64,000 nt of DNA from Paracoccus methylovorus (GCF_016919705.1 NZ_CP070369.1:372001-436000); one strand, 5' to 3'. Counted from the stretch's first letter, positions 41,313 to 51,145 are shown. Translations and numbers: made by a program. The notes: generated by a model from the sequence alone, not told the origin.

Positions 41313-44138
41313 CTATTGCATATCACCCCAGATCACTTGCCAGCCATTCTTGCCCGGAATGAAGCGTGCATCCTGAACCTCCTGCCGGGCCGCCCTTTCG
41401 CCGAAGGTCCCGACCAGATCCTCAAGATTTATCGGCGCGCCGCCGGGGCCGATGAATTGTATGTCTTGCTGGAAATAACACAGGAAACCGCCGCCATCTG
41501 GCGAACAGGATATTTTCGTGATCGAGACCAGCTCGGAGGCAAAGCCCTTTTGTCCCGTCAGGACCGCAGGCAAGGTCAGGCACTCCAGCGCCCGCACCGG
41601 GTTGTTGCCGATAGCCGCAGTGCCTTGCAGACAGTCGTCTTCCATTTGCGAGATGGTCGCATTGACCGCGCGCACGCGCTCCAGCGCAAAGCTGGCGATG
41701 TCCCTAGCGGTCGGCTCATCCCGGCTGGGATCGCGACTGTTGTCGGTGATGGTAATCGCACGCAGTTCGGCCTCTTCCAGCGCGGCCTTATACACGGCGC
41801 CATATTCAGGCAGGCGCTGCATCGTCGCCTCATCGACATATTGCAGCGCGACGTCACGCACCGCCCCTTTCACGCCGCGGCCAGAGGGGACGTCCGCCAG
41901 AAGCTGTCGAAAGGCGTTAAGTACGGCCGGATCGTTTTCTATCATGGCGCGGCGCAGATACAGCGGCTCCATGCGCGGCCCAAGGTCGACACCAAAGCGG
42001 GCGCGCATCGCATCCGCGATCGGATCAAGCACCGCACCCATGCGCCGGGCTTCCGCAAGACCCTGCAACGAGACCGGCAGAGCGGGAACCTCTGCGATCA
42101 CCGCGGTCACGTAATCACCGCTTATTTTCAGGGCGGGCGGCGCAATGCGATCATGCAGTTCGCGCCGTGCGTCAGGTAGAATATCCTCGTCAGCGATGCG
42201 TGCGGCCAACAGCAAAAGCTGATCCAGCGCACCATTCTCTTTGCTGCCGCCGGAAAGCGCGGGCAGGTCGCGGTCGATATCGGCGCGCAGGATATCCGTC
42301 CGTATCTCGCGTGCGCGAAGGGCAAGCCCATCGTCCAGCCGGTTGATCTGCTGCGCCGAAAGCTCTGCCGCACGGTCTTTGGTCCCGGCCTTCATCTGCT
42401 CTATCCGGCCAAGGGAATCCGCCGTGCTGGAAAGTGCCTGCGCCTCGTCCAGCGCAATATCCGCCCAACGCGACGATTCCGCCACATCGGTCAGCCGCTT
42501 GACCATTTCCCGAAAGCCCCTCTGGTGCCCGATGACATGGGCGCCGGCAAAGCCCACATCGGCCATTCCCTGTCCTTGTTCGCAATTCTCACGTATGAAA
42601 CGGGCCAGCACATTGCGCTCTTCATCGTTCAGGAGGGCCAAGGGCAGGCCGAAGACCGGCTCAAAATTGGCATCGGTAAAGGCCTCGGCCAGTTCGCGTT
42701 GCAGGTTGCCGATCACTGTCCTGCGCATATCCTTGCCCTCGGAATAGGGGCGGATCCATTCGTGCAAGACCGCGCATTGCGCCTCGCGCGAACGCGCGGC
42801 GACCAGTGTTCCCCCAATCGTGTCGGGAAAGATCACGGGCGGGGTTTCGCCCGAGGCGACGGCATCGGCAAGCCCGGCTTCAGCGCGCTGCATGGCCAGG
42901 ATTCTGACATTGGGTCGCGGCGGATCGCCGGGAGTGAAAGAAGCAGCATTGGTGAAATCGCCCTGCCGGATCAGCGCCACAACCTCAAGCGCGCCATTCG
43001 TTGTTTCCGACACCAGAAAGGCGCCAGCTTTCGCCAAGGGACCGACGGGACCCGAGGTATGGCGTCGGACCTCGGCTTGCGAAATGTCAAAGGCGCGCTG
43101 GCCGACCGGCAACATCACCTGCCATCCGTTCAGCTTTCCCACCGGCATCATGACGAGATGCAGTTTGCTGCGCTGTTCCATGGGCAGATGTGCCGGTGCG
43201 CTGAGACGAAGCTCGCCAAAACCGCCAGCCGTGCCATTTCGCAGCTCGAAACGCATGGCGATGGCGCCGTTCTGCTGCTCGGCGGTACCGACCCAACTGC
43301 CAGTCACTGTGTCAGGCAGGGGCGGGGTGTCGGGGGCGCCGGCATGGGTCAGCGTCACCTCGTCACAGCCGCGCATATTGATCTGGCCGCTGAGCGAGGG
43401 ACCATCGCCCGCCAAGGACAAGCTGTTGATCGGCAGCCGCTGCCCGCCAGAGGAAAAATTACCAAGGCCCGTAAGTTCCAGTCTCCCTTCGGCGCTTTCG
43501 CCGCCAAGGACCGTGCGCTGCTCGATAGATGCGCCACCCTGCTGGCGGGCGGGCAGATGCACCCGGGCATCCGCCGCAACGCGATTGTCGTCGGTCAGAA
43601 CGACCACCTCGATAGGGTGCGAAAGCGTGGTCTTGCGCGGGCCGCGGCAAGTCACCTCTCCCTTCCACAGCCCGGACGGCCCGCCCATGGTCGGCGGCAC
43701 AGGTTCGCTGTTCGCATCCTCCAGCCGCGCGGCCATTTTCTCGGTCGACGCACCAAGGAACTTGTCGTTCAGGGTGCAACCCTCCATCTCGCCCTCGATC
43801 ACGGCGCCGTCGTCGCGGATCCTGCCGTTCAGGGCGAGGGCCTCGATGCCCGGAGGGCGCTCGATCCAGTCGCGTGGCTGCAGCCGGAAGCCATCCGTGC
43901 CGCCCCGGCCCATGACCTTGTAGGCGCCTTTGTGGGCGCGACTGCCTGACCCCGTCTCAAAGGAAAAGGTGCCGGAAATGATGCCGTTCCCGGTCTGCTC
44001 GGTCTCCAGCGTGAAATGTGCGCCGCTGAGCGAATTGCAGGCATAGGTGCCCGACCATCGCCCGGTCAAAGGCTCGGCCAGCACAGAAGTCGGCGTAAAC
44101 AAAAGAGCGAAGGACAGAAGGACGCGGGCCTGTAACAT
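41313..44138 (-). CDS. Large exported protein of unknown function (941 residues)
   Basis: I do not recognise a family. A signal peptide (MLQARVLLSFALLFTPTSVLA) leads into three successive beta-type units: GRWSGTYAC at 26-34, GLWKGEVTC at 156-164 and GSWVGTAEQ at 280-288. The first two each end with a Gly-Cys pair (Cys121, Cys258), so Cys34-Cys121 and Cys164-Cys258 are likely disulfides; unit three has lost its cysteines. The rest (about 300-941) is mixed and mainly helical, with many Arg/Glu/Ala runs and a C-terminal cysteine pair around SCSPDGGGFLC. Few transmembrane features appear after the signal, so it is periplasmic or secreted. A transglutaminase-like gene follows downstream. Confidence 0.75.
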   Translation of the reverse strand: MLQARVLLSFALLFTPTSVLAEPLTGRWSGTYACNSLSGAHFTLETEQTGNGIISGTFSFETGSGSRAHKGAYKVMGRGGTDGFRLQPRDWIERPPGIEALALNGRIRDDGAVIEGEMEGCTLNDKFLGASTEKMAARLEDANSEPVPPTMGGPSGLWKGEVTCRGPRKTTLSHPIEVVVLTDDNRVAADARVHLPARQQGGASIEQRTVLGGESAEGRLELTGLGNFSSGGQRLPINSLSLAGDGPSLSGQINMRGCDEVTLTHAGAPDTPPLPDTVTGSWVGTAEQQNGAIAMRFELRNGTAGGFGELRLSAPAHLPMEQRSKLHLVMMPVGKLNGWQVMLPVGQRAFDISQAEVRRHTSGPVGPLAKAGAFLVSETTNGALEVVALIRQGDFTNAASFTPGDPPRPNVRILAMQRAEAGLADAVASGETPPVIFPDTIGGTLVAARSREAQCAVLHEWIRPYSEGKDMRRTVIGNLQRELAEAFTDANFEPVFGLPLALLNDEERNVLARFIRENCEQGQGMADVGFAGAHVIGHQRGFREMVKRLTDVAESSRWADIALDEAQALSSTADSLGRIEQMKAGTKDRAAELSAQQINRLDDGLALRAREIRTDILRADIDRDLPALSGGSKENGALDQLLLLAARIADEDILPDARRELHDRIAPPALKISGDYVTAVIAEVPALPVSLQGLAEARRMGAVLDPIADAMRARFGVDLGPRMEPLYLRRAMIENDPAVLNAFRQLLADVPSGRGVKGAVRDVALQYVDEATMQRLPEYGAVYKAALEEAELRAITITDNSRDPSRDEPTARDIASFALERVRAVNATISQMEDDCLQGTAAIGNNPVRALECLTLPAVLTGQKGFASELVSITKISCSPDGGGFLCYFQQDIQFIGPGGAPINLEDLVGTFGERAARQEVQDARFIPGKNGWQVIWGDMQ

Positions 44139-44302
44139 GACTGCCTCGGAAACAACCTTCGGCCCATCCTGAGCGCAAGCCGGGGTCCATGTCGACTTGT
44201 CTAAATGGACCGGCTTGCGGCAGGGGTGCTGTCTGCGCGATTTACAGCCCAGAGAGCGGTTCGGTTATCTTCGCGTTCCGTGGAACCACACGCGAGGGAA
44301 AC

Positions 44303-44929
44303 TCACCGCCTTTCCAGCCCGCCCAGCAATGTGCGGACCATGTTTGAGGCGATGAATTCGGGGCTCATCTGACCAGAGGGCTCGTACCAGCGACCAATCC
44401 AGTTCAGCGCGCCGCTGAGCGTAAAGGTGATGATGCGGGGATCGCCGTGCTGCAAAGAGCCGTCATCCATGCCTGACTGCACGATCTCGCGCAACAATGC
44501 GTCGATTTCGCGCTTGAGCCGACGGAATTCGCGCCGGCTGTCAGCGCTCAACTCGCTGTCGGCGATCCGCGTGACGCAACGGCAAAAGTCCTTGGTCATG
44601 GCGATGGCATAGGAATGCATCACCGCCTCCAGCCGGTCACGGCCGGTATGCCGGCCCTCCGGCACGGTTTCCGCCGCGGTGCGAATCATTTCCAGTCCGC
44701 GCTTGACGCAGTCGAACAGGATTTCCTCTTTGCCCGAAACATACTGATAAACCGTTGGTTTTGTTACGCCCAACTGCTTGGCCACGTCATCAAGCGAGGT
44801 TGCGCGAAAGCCCTTTTCGTTGAACATCGCAACCGCTGTCTCCAGCACCACTTCGCGTTTCACATCGCCACGCCGCCGCAACCGGTCGCCCGGAATGGAA
44901 CGGGTTTTTTTCGAAACGGGGTTTTGCAC
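44303..44929 (-). CDS. TetR-family transcriptional regulator
   Basis: This 208-residue repressor has an N-terminal TetR helix-turn-helix: ETAVAMFNEKGFRATSLDDV followed by AKQLGVTKPTVYQYVSGKEE. The C-terminal ligand domain ends LSGALNWIGRWYEPSGQMSP, a pattern of acyl-CoA-responsive TetR proteins. It is divergent from an acyl-CoA dehydrogenase gene, and the gap between them carries a CTTACT/AGTAAG palindrome at 44989-45004. It probably represses the acyl-CoA catabolic genes at 45131-50520 until an acyl-CoA is present. Confidence 0.88.
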   Translation of the reverse strand: MQNPVSKKTRSIPGDRLRRRGDVKREVVLETAVAMFNEKGFRATSLDDVAKQLGVTKPTVYQYVSGKEEILFDCVKRGLEMIRTAAETVPEGRHTGRDRLEAVMHSYAIAMTKDFCRCVTRIADSELSADSRREFRRLKREIDALLREIVQSGMDDGSLQHGDPRIITFTLSGALNWIGRWYEPSGQMSPEFIASNMVRTLLGGLERR

Positions 44930-44988
44930 GTCTTTTTTGCTCCTCGGGCGATCAATGCGAAAGCGGACGATTTCGGTTGTATGATTAT

Positions 44989-45004
44989 CTTACTCACCAG
45001 TAAG
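44989..45004. promoter_or_regulatory. Candidate TetR operator, 16-bp palindrome
   Basis: CTTACTCACCAGTAAG has 6-bp arms CTTACT and AGTAAG around CACC. It lies in the 201-bp gap between the divergent TetR and acyl-CoA dehydrogenase genes, 60 bp before the TetR start. The TTACT...AGTAA form is typical of fatty-acid-responsive TetR sites. Confidence 0.65.
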
Positions 45005-45130
45005 TTTGCGGCATCGGCGATTCGATCACGTGTTCGGCTCGTTGATCAAGGCAGCAGGGGTAACTTTATCCTTCTGTCTTTAAAAGGGCAGCGCCTGAGG
45101 GAGTGGGCGCCATGTTGCAGGGGGTAGGTA

Positions 45131-46282
45131 ATGCAGGCGAACAGGCCGCGTCGCGCATGGGAATCTGACGAAGCCGCGATGTTTCGCGCATCCTTGCGCG
45201 CTTTTCTGGAAACCGAGGCCGTCCCGCGCGAGGAGGCTTGGCGCGAGCAGCGTTTTGTCGAGCGTGAGTTCTGGCACAAGGCCGGCGAGTTGGGTGCGCT
45301 TTGCCCCTCGATTCCGGTGGAATATGGCGGAAGCGGCGGCGATTTCACCTTCGAGGCGGTGATGGTCGAAGAGCTCGGCTACTGCGGGATCACCTCGTTC
45401 CAGCAGAATATCCATGGCACGATTGTCGCGCACTACATCCATCAATACGGTTCCGACGCGCAAAAAGCCGCGTGGCTGCCGAAACTTGCGACCGGCGAAT
45501 GGATCGCGGCGATCGGCATGACCGAGCCCGGCGCCGGCAGCGACCTGAAGGCGCTGCGCACCAGCGCCCGGCGCGAAGGCGACAGTTATGTAGTGAACGG
45601 ATCCAAGATCTTCATCACCAACGGCATGCTGGCCGATCTGCTGATCGTCGCGTGCAAGACCGATCCGGCACGGGGGGCCAAGGGCATTTCGCTTCTGGTG
45701 CTGGAAACCGAGGGCGCGCAGGGCTTCAGTCGCGGGCGCAACCTGCACAAGATCGGCATGCATGGCTCGGATACGGCCGAGTTGTTCTTCGAGGATGTCC
45801 GTATTCCCGCCGCCAATCTGCTTGGCGCCGAAAACGACGGTTTCGTCCAGATGATGACCCAGTTGCCGCAGGAACGCATGGGGGTGGCCATCGGCGCGCA
45901 AGCCATGGCCGAACACGCGGTAGAGTTGACGCAGTCCTATATGCGCGAACGCGAGGCTTTTGGGGGCCGGCTGCTTGATTTGCAGGTACCGCGCCACATG
46001 CTGGTCGATTGCCTGCGCGAAACCAGGGTCAGCCGCGCCTTTGTCGACGATTGCATCACGCGCCACAACAACGGCGAGCTGAGCGCGGCCGATGCCTCGA
46101 TGGCCAAGCTTCACACCACCGAGATGCTGGGTCGGGTGATGGACATCTGCGTTCAGTTGCATGGTGGCTATGGCTACATGGAGGAATACCGCATCGCACG
46201 GATGTATGCCGATGCGCGGGTCCAGCGCATCTACGCCGGCGCAAGCGAGATCATGAAGGACATCATCGCACGAACATTGTGA
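45131..46282 (+). CDS. Acyl-CoA dehydrogenase
   Basis: This 383-residue FAD enzyme introduces the alpha-beta double bond into an acyl-CoA. Blocks include AAIGMTEPGAGSDLKAL at 126-142, the FAD loop GSKIFITNG and QLHGGYGYMEEYRIARMYAD. At the position where medium- and short-chain enzymes have the catalytic Glu (IYEG) this protein reads IYAG. Instead Glu248 in QLPQERMG sits where isovaleryl- and long-chain dehydrogenases keep their catalytic Glu. It therefore probably acts on long or branched acyl-CoAs. It is the first gene of a plus-strand run with thiolase, a hydratase and an acyl-CoA ligase; the ribosome site is AGGGGGTAGG. Confidence 0.9.
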   Translation: MQANRPRRAWESDEAAMFRASLRAFLETEAVPREEAWREQRFVEREFWHKAGELGALCPSIPVEYGGSGGDFTFEAVMVEELGYCGITSFQQNIHGTIVAHYIHQYGSDAQKAAWLPKLATGEWIAAIGMTEPGAGSDLKALRTSARREGDSYVVNGSKIFITNGMLADLLIVACKTDPARGAKGISLLVLETEGAQGFSRGRNLHKIGMHGSDTAELFFEDVRIPAANLLGAENDGFVQMMTQLPQERMGVAIGAQAMAEHAVELTQSYMREREAFGGRLLDLQVPRHMLVDCLRETRVSRAFVDDCITRHNNGELSAADASMAKLHTTEMLGRVMDICVQLHGGYGYMEEYRIARMYADARVQRIYAGASEIMKDIIARTL

Positions 46283-46382
46283 CGGCCTGCAGTCGGGCAG
46301 GGACAGTTATGAAACCAAGGGCTCAACGGAGAAGCCATCCGGCTGGATGGCGTAAACCGTCTGGCAACGAAACGAGGTCGGA

Positions 46383-47588
46383 ATGACGGAAGCCTTCATC
46401 TACGATCACCTGCGCACACCGCGCGGGCGGGGACGTGCGGATGGCGCGCTGCACGAGGTGACGCCGGTCAGGCTTGCCGTGACGGCGCTTGATGCGCTGA
46501 GAATGCGCAGCCTGCCCGACACCGCACTTGTCGATGACGTCATCATGGGTGTGGTCGGGCCGGTGGGCGAACAGGGCCAGTGCCTGCCGCGCATCGCGGC
46601 AATCGCAGCGGGCTGGCATGAAAGCGTCGCCGGGGTGCAGATCAACCGTTTCTGCTCATCCGGGCTTGAGGCGGTGAACATGGGCGCGGCCAAGATCATG
46701 GCCGGGCAAGCCGACATGATCGTCGCGGGCGGCGTCGAGTCCATGTCGCGCGTCCCGATCCTTTCGGACGGCGGCGCCTGGGGCTCGGACCCTGCCGTGG
46801 CGATTCCGACCCATTTCGTGCCGCAGGGCATCTCGGCTGATCTGATCGCCACGCTCTGGGGCTATACGCGTGAGACGCTGGACGCCTGCGCGGTGGAAAG
46901 CCACCGCCGCGCGGCCGCGACTTGGGCTGCCGGGTATTTCGATGGGGCCGTGGTGCCGGTCCGCGACGCTTCGGGCGCGGTGATCCTGTCGCGGGACGAG
47001 ACGGTGCGTCCCAATGCCTCAGTCGCCGATCTGGCCGCGCTGAAGCCCGCGTTCACCGGGCTGGGGGCGGCAGGCTTCGACCGCATCGCGTTGAGCCGCT
47101 ATCCGCAACTCGCCGAGGTGACGCATGTGCATCACGCGGGAAACTCGTCGGGAATCGTCGATGGCGCGGCGGCAATTCTGCTGGGCAGCGCCGAGGCCGG
47201 GCGCAGCGCCGGCCTGAAGCCTCGGGCCCGGATCAGGGGATGGGCGGAGATCGGGTCGGAGCCGACGATCATGCTGACCGCCCCCTCATTCGCCGCCGAA
47301 AAGGCGTTGCGGCGGGCGGGCATGGCGGTTTCGGACATCGATCTTTTCGAAGTGAACGAGGCATTCGCCGCGATCCCGCTGCGTTTCATCGACGCGCTTG
47401 GCATCGACCCGGCAAAGGTGAACGTGAACGGCGGAGCCATCGCCATGGGTCATCCGCTTGGAGCAACCGGGGCGATCATCCTGGGCACCGCACTGGACGA
47501 GCTTGAGCGTCGCGGCCAGTCCACCGCTCTGGTGACGCTTTGCGTGGGTGCCGGCATGGGTGTCGCAACGATCATCGAGCGGGTCTGA
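46383..47588 (+). CDS. Acetyl-CoA C-acyltransferase (thiolase)
   Basis: This 401-residue thiolase should split 3-oxoacyl-CoA to acetyl-CoA and a shortened acyl-CoA. Active residues are Cys91 ([11 protein letters not shown]), His in [10 protein letters not shown] and Cys in [10 protein letters not shown] near the C-terminus, with the NEAFAA block in between. It begins 101 bp after the acyl-CoA dehydrogenase gene and is followed after 13 bp by the hydratase gene. The N-terminal [11 protein letters not shown] phrase is typical of FadA-type degradative thiolases working with a FadB-like partner. Confidence 0.92.
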   Translation: MTEAFIYDHLRTPRGRGRADGALHEVTPVRLAVTALDALRMRSLPDTALVDDVIMGVVGPVGEQGQCLPRIAAIAAGWHESVAGVQINRFCSSGLEAVNMGAAKIMAGQADMIVAGGVESMSRVPILSDGGAWGSDPAVAIPTHFVPQGISADLIATLWGYTRETLDACAVESHRRAAATWAAGYFDGAVVPVRDASGAVILSRDETVRPNASVADLAALKPAFTGLGAAGFDRIALSRYPQLAEVTHVHHAGNSSGIVDGAAAILLGSAEAGRSAGLKPRARIRGWAEIGSEPTIMLTAPSFAAEKALRRAGMAVSDIDLFEVNEAFAAIPLRFIDALGIDPAKVNVNGGAIAMGHPLGATGAIILGTALDELERRGQSTALVTLCVGAGMGVATIIERV

Positions 47589-47601
47589 CGGAGGGACAAG
47601 G

Positions 47602-48861
47602 ATGCTGAAGACAGACATTACCGAGGGTATCGCCACCGTATCCATAGATCAGGACGGGCAGCGCATGAACCTGCTTTCCACCGCGCTTGCGGTGGCGCTG
47701 GATGGGGAGTTCGCCAGGCTGTCGGCGGATCCGGCAGTGATCGGGATCATCCTGACATCCGGCAAGGCAACCTTCGTAGCCGGGGCCGATCTGACCGAGG
47801 TCACACAGCTTATCGAACGACGCGAGGTTGCCGAACTGGCGGTCCTTGGCCAGCAGATCCGCCGGATGGAGACCTGCGGAAAACCAGTCGTCGCGGCGCT
47901 GCCCGGCACCGCCCTGGGCGGCGGGCTGGAGCTTGCGCTTGGCTGTCACTACCGGATCGCCGCAGACGCGCCCGGTGCCGTTTATGGGCTGCCAGAGGTC
48001 GGGCTGGGCCTTCTGCCCGGCGCGGGCGGAACACAGCGGCTGCCGAGAATCGTCGGGCTGGAGCCCGCGCTGCGCATGCTGACAGACGGCAAGCCGATAG
48101 CGGCGGATCAGGCAAAGGCCATCGGCCTCATCGACGACGTGGTCACCACCGAAGGTCTGATGTCGGCCGCGCGCGCAGTTTTGGCCGAAGGTCGGGTTCC
48201 TGCCCAGCAGCCTTGGGACATGCGTGGCTTTCGGATGCCGGGAACGCCGGTGAGCAGCATCGAGGCATTCACCGCCTTCCTGATGGCGAACGCTGCGGCC
48301 ACGGCACATGCAGGGCACTTTCAACCTGCCGCGGGCACCATCCTCTCGGCGGTCTTCGAGGGGATCCGCCTGCCCATCGAACGCGCGCTTGCCGTCGAGG
48401 CCGGTTATTTCGCCAAGCTTGCTGCGACCCACGCGGCGCGTGGACTGACCGAAGCGCGGTTCTTCCTGCGCCAGCGGATCGCCAAGCGCGGGCCTAATGT
48501 AACAGCCGTCGACAATCCGGAACTGACGGCGATTGCGGCAAAAGTCACGCAGGCGATGCAGCAGGAGGCCGCGCGCATCGCCGCCGAAGGGCAGGGCGCC
48601 AATGTGGTCCGCAACGCCGCAATCCGGGCCGGGCTGCCGCCGCTGGTGCCGCCCGCCCAGCCAGCCGCACAGGTCCCTGACGGTGAACCGGGCGATGCGG
48701 CGATGCTGGATCGTATCGCGCACCGTTTGCTTGACGCGGGCGCTGCGGCGGTCGCGGATGTGCCCGACGCGGATCTTGCGGCACTGGCCAGCATCGACCT
48801 TGCCGGCTACCCGGAATGGACCGGGGGACCTGCACTCTGGCGGGCAACCGCCGTGCATTAA
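47602..48861 (+). CDS. FadB-like enoyl-CoA hydratase lacking the dehydrogenase domain
   Basis: This 419-residue protein starts with a full crotonase domain: oxyanion-hole [16 protein letters not shown] (about 52-67), [19 protein letters not shown] (102-120) and [20 protein letters not shown] (130-149), with catalytic Glu110 and Glu132 as in FadB. After residue 200 it keeps the FadB linker-helix region. The NAD-binding 3-hydroxyacyl-CoA dehydrogenase domain (about 180 residues) is missing, and the chain ends with a tail like the very C-terminus of FadB ([16 protein letters not shown]). FadB is about 700 residues. The hydration step should work but a separate dehydrogenase is needed. Start at 47602 follows GGAGGGACAAGG. 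Confidence 0.83.
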   Translation: MLKTDITEGIATVSIDQDGQRMNLLSTALAVALDGEFARLSADPAVIGIILTSGKATFVAGADLTEVTQLIERREVAELAVLGQQIRRMETCGKPVVAALPGTALGGGLELALGCHYRIAADAPGAVYGLPEVGLGLLPGAGGTQRLPRIVGLEPALRMLTDGKPIAADQAKAIGLIDDVVTTEGLMSAARAVLAEGRVPAQQPWDMRGFRMPGTPVSSIEAFTAFLMANAAATAHAGHFQPAAGTILSAVFEGIRLPIERALAVEAGYFAKLAATHAARGLTEARFFLRQRIAKRGPNVTAVDNPELTAIAAKVTQAMQQEAARIAAEGQGANVVRNAAIRAGLPPLVPPAQPAAQVPDGEPGDAAMLDRIAHRLLDAGAAAVADVPDADLAALASIDLAGYPEWTGGPALWRATAVH

Positions 48862-48870
48862 TCCAATCGA

Positions 48871-48892
48871 CCGGCGCGGGGGAGTGCGCCGG
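48871..48892. other. Hairpin between FadB-like and acyl-CoA ligase genes
   Basis: A perfect 7-bp stem CCGGCGC/GCGCCGG closes a GGGGGAGT loop. No T-run follows, so it is not a strong terminator; it may shield the upstream transcript end or adjust the ratio of the two genes. Confidence 0.5.
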
Positions 48893-48933
48893 CCGTATTC
48901 GCAGCACGCGAAGACAGATCGGAGGAGGACATC

Positions 48934-50520
48934 ATGACGAACAACTCAGGGGAACTTGCGACAAGAATCCGCCACGCGGGCCGGAATACGATCGGGGACG
49001 CGCTGACCCGGGTGGCCAGCAAGTATCGCGACCGCACGGCGCTTGTCTTCGGCGACAGGACCTGGTCTTTCGCTGCACTGGAAAAAGCCGCAGATCGGGT
49101 CGCAGCCGGGCTGTTGGCCCAGGGGATAGCGCCGGGCGACCGGGTGGCGGCCTATGGGCGGAATTCGGATGCTTTTCTGATCCTGTGGCTGGCCTGTGCC
49201 CGCGCCGGCTTCGTCCATGTGCCGATCAACTATGCGCTGGTCGGACGCGAGTTGCATTACATCATCGAGAACTCCGGGGCTGTGGCGCTGTTCGTCGATC
49301 CGTCGTTGGAGGAAAAGGCGCATGAGGTTCTGGACGACCTGCCGGGCCTGCGGCTGCTGGGAACGCTTTTCGGGCGAGAAAAAGCCGATGTCCTGCATTT
49401 TGCCTGCGACAGCGCGATCAACATTCCTGCCGGGCTTGGCGATAATGTAGGCGACGACGATCTGGTGCAGCTTCTCTACACCTCGGGAACGACAGCGGCG
49501 CCCAAGGGCGCGATGATGACCCATCGCGCATTGATGGCCGAATATGTCAGCTGCATTGTCGAATTGGAGCTCTCGGTCCGTGACAAGGCATTGGCGGCGC
49601 TGCCGCTTTATCATTCGGCGCAGATGCATGTCTTCGTCATGCCACAACTGCTGGTGGGTGCGACCACTCTTCTGATCGAGGCGCCGCAGCCGGAATTGTG
49701 CCTGCGCCTGATCGAGGAACACGCCATCACCTCTTTCTTCGCGCCTCCCACGGTCTGGATCAGTCTGCTGCGTTGTCCGGCATTCGACAGCCACGACCTT
49801 TCCTCGTTGCAGTTCATCTATTACGGCGCCTCTATCATGCCGGTGCCGACGCTGCAGGAACTGCGCCAACGGTTGCCCGGTGCGCGGCCCTTCAACTGCT
49901 ATGGCCAAAGCGAGATCGGACCATTGGCCACCGTATTGCGCCCCGAGGATCACGACGCCCGGCCTGCCTCGGCCGGAAGGGCGATCTTTAACGTCCAGAC
50001 GCGGTTGGTGGACGAGAACATGCGGGATGTGCCGCCCGGCACGCAGGGCGAAATCGTCCATCGCTCGCCTCAATTGCTGGTGGGCTATTGGAACGCGCCC
50101 CAAGCAACGGCTGAAGCTTTCGCAGGCGGATGGTTCCATTCGGGCGATATCGGCGTGATGGATGAAGAAGGCTTCATCAGCGTTGTCGACCGTGTGAAGG
50201 ACATCATCAAGACCGGCGGCACTGTGGTCGCCAGCCGCGAGGTCGAAGAGGCGCTGTTCATGCATCCTACAGTCCAAGAGGTCGCGGTCGTCGGCCTGCC
50301 TCATGATCGCTGGATCGAGGCGGTGACTGCAATCATCGTCCTGCGTCCCGGCCACCAAGCGGATGTCGACGGGTTGCATGATCATGCCAAGGAGCTGCTT
50401 GCCCCGTTCAAGGTGCCCAAACGCTTTGTCTTCGTGCCGGACCTGCCCCGCAATACGGCTGGCAAAATTCTCAAGAGGGATCTGCGGCAAAAGTTTGAAA
50501 CGCTTTATGAAATTTCCTGA
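48934..50520 (+). CDS. Long/medium-chain acyl-CoA ligase (AMP-forming)
   Basis: This 528-residue ligase activates fatty or aromatic acids to CoA esters, providing substrate for the dehydrogenase-thiolase genes before it. Motifs are LLYTSGTTAAPKGAMMTHRA (A3 region), YYGASIMPV, CYGQSEIGP (A5), GGWFHSGDIGVMDEEG (A7) and the C-terminal PRNTAGKILKRDLR with the adenylation lysine. The start at 48934 follows GGAGGAGGACATC, a strong site. It is 72 bp after the FadB-like gene and closes the operon; the exact chain length is unknown. Confidence 0.9.
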   Translation: MTNNSGELATRIRHAGRNTIGDALTRVASKYRDRTALVFGDRTWSFAALEKAADRVAAGLLAQGIAPGDRVAAYGRNSDAFLILWLACARAGFVHVPINYALVGRELHYIIENSGAVALFVDPSLEEKAHEVLDDLPGLRLLGTLFGREKADVLHFACDSAINIPAGLGDNVGDDDLVQLLYTSGTTAAPKGAMMTHRALMAEYVSCIVELELSVRDKALAALPLYHSAQMHVFVMPQLLVGATTLLIEAPQPELCLRLIEEHAITSFFAPPTVWISLLRCPAFDSHDLSSLQFIYYGASIMPVPTLQELRQRLPGARPFNCYGQSEIGPLATVLRPEDHDARPASAGRAIFNVQTRLVDENMRDVPPGTQGEIVHRSPQLLVGYWNAPQATAEAFAGGWFHSGDIGVMDEEGFISVVDRVKDIIKTGGTVVASREVEEALFMHPTVQEVAVVGLPHDRWIEAVTAIIVLRPGHQADVDGLHDHAKELLAPFKVPKRFVFVPDLPRNTAGKILKRDLRQKFETLYEIS

Positions 50521-51007
50521 CGCTTTGATGTTGTCAGGCTGAGTGCCGTGGTGATTTTATCATAATCGGCCCTTTAATCACGGGTCTCGGTCAAGCTTTT
50601 TGTTTGTGCCGAGATCATGATCCTTTCCGAGGTCGAGCCCTATGGTGTCGTTCAGGTCGGGTTGCAGTGCGATCCGCTAAGTCGGACTGACCAATGTCAT
50701 CGTGACAGGCTTGGTCAATCCCGCGATCCGAGAGGATTATGGCGTGGGAGGTCCTTCACCCGCTCGGATTGCGGACCGTCCATCCAGTATGCAATATAGG
50801 ATGACCTGCCAACTTCCACGCCACTAGCAACCTTGGGCGTTTTTATGCCATTGCGCGCGGCAAGCTTAGGTGAACCGATCTGATCGGATTTCTGCAATTA
50901 GTTTACATAATTCAGATTATCGAATTCACGACTATCTGGAGGGTGGATTCAAGTTGGAACTGCGACTTTGATGTAAAATCAGCGGATTGCATCAAGGAGA
51001 GCTTTCC
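50521..51007. other. Intergenic region downstream of the acyl-CoA ligase
   Basis: No gene recognised over this 487-bp stretch. A weak hairpin at about 50584-50617 (GGTCTCGG with CCGAGATC, one mismatch, T-rich loop) could end the ligase operon. The rest is more AT-rich than its neighbours and leads into an IS30-like remnant, so part of it may be insertion-element debris. Confidence 0.3.
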
Positions 51008-51082
51008 ATGCCCCAACCCTATCTGCATCTCGATCTCGATGAACGACGCAAGATCGCGCGCTGGCATGTCCGTCTTATGTAG
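51008..51082 (+). pseudogene. IS30-family transposase N-terminal remnant
   Basis: A 24-codon frame reads MPQPYLHLDLDERRKIARWH then VRLM and stop. The start strongly resembles IS30-type transposase N-termini of the form YxHLxLEERRxI. A GGAGAG ribosome site precedes it. Nothing of the remaining 300 or so residues is present. The AT-rich stretch from about 50940 may be the element's left end. Confidence 0.45.
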
Positions 51083-51145
51083 TTTGATGCCATCCAACCG
51101 GAACCGGACGCCGCTCAAGCCGCCAGCTCCGCTGACGGCCCGCCG

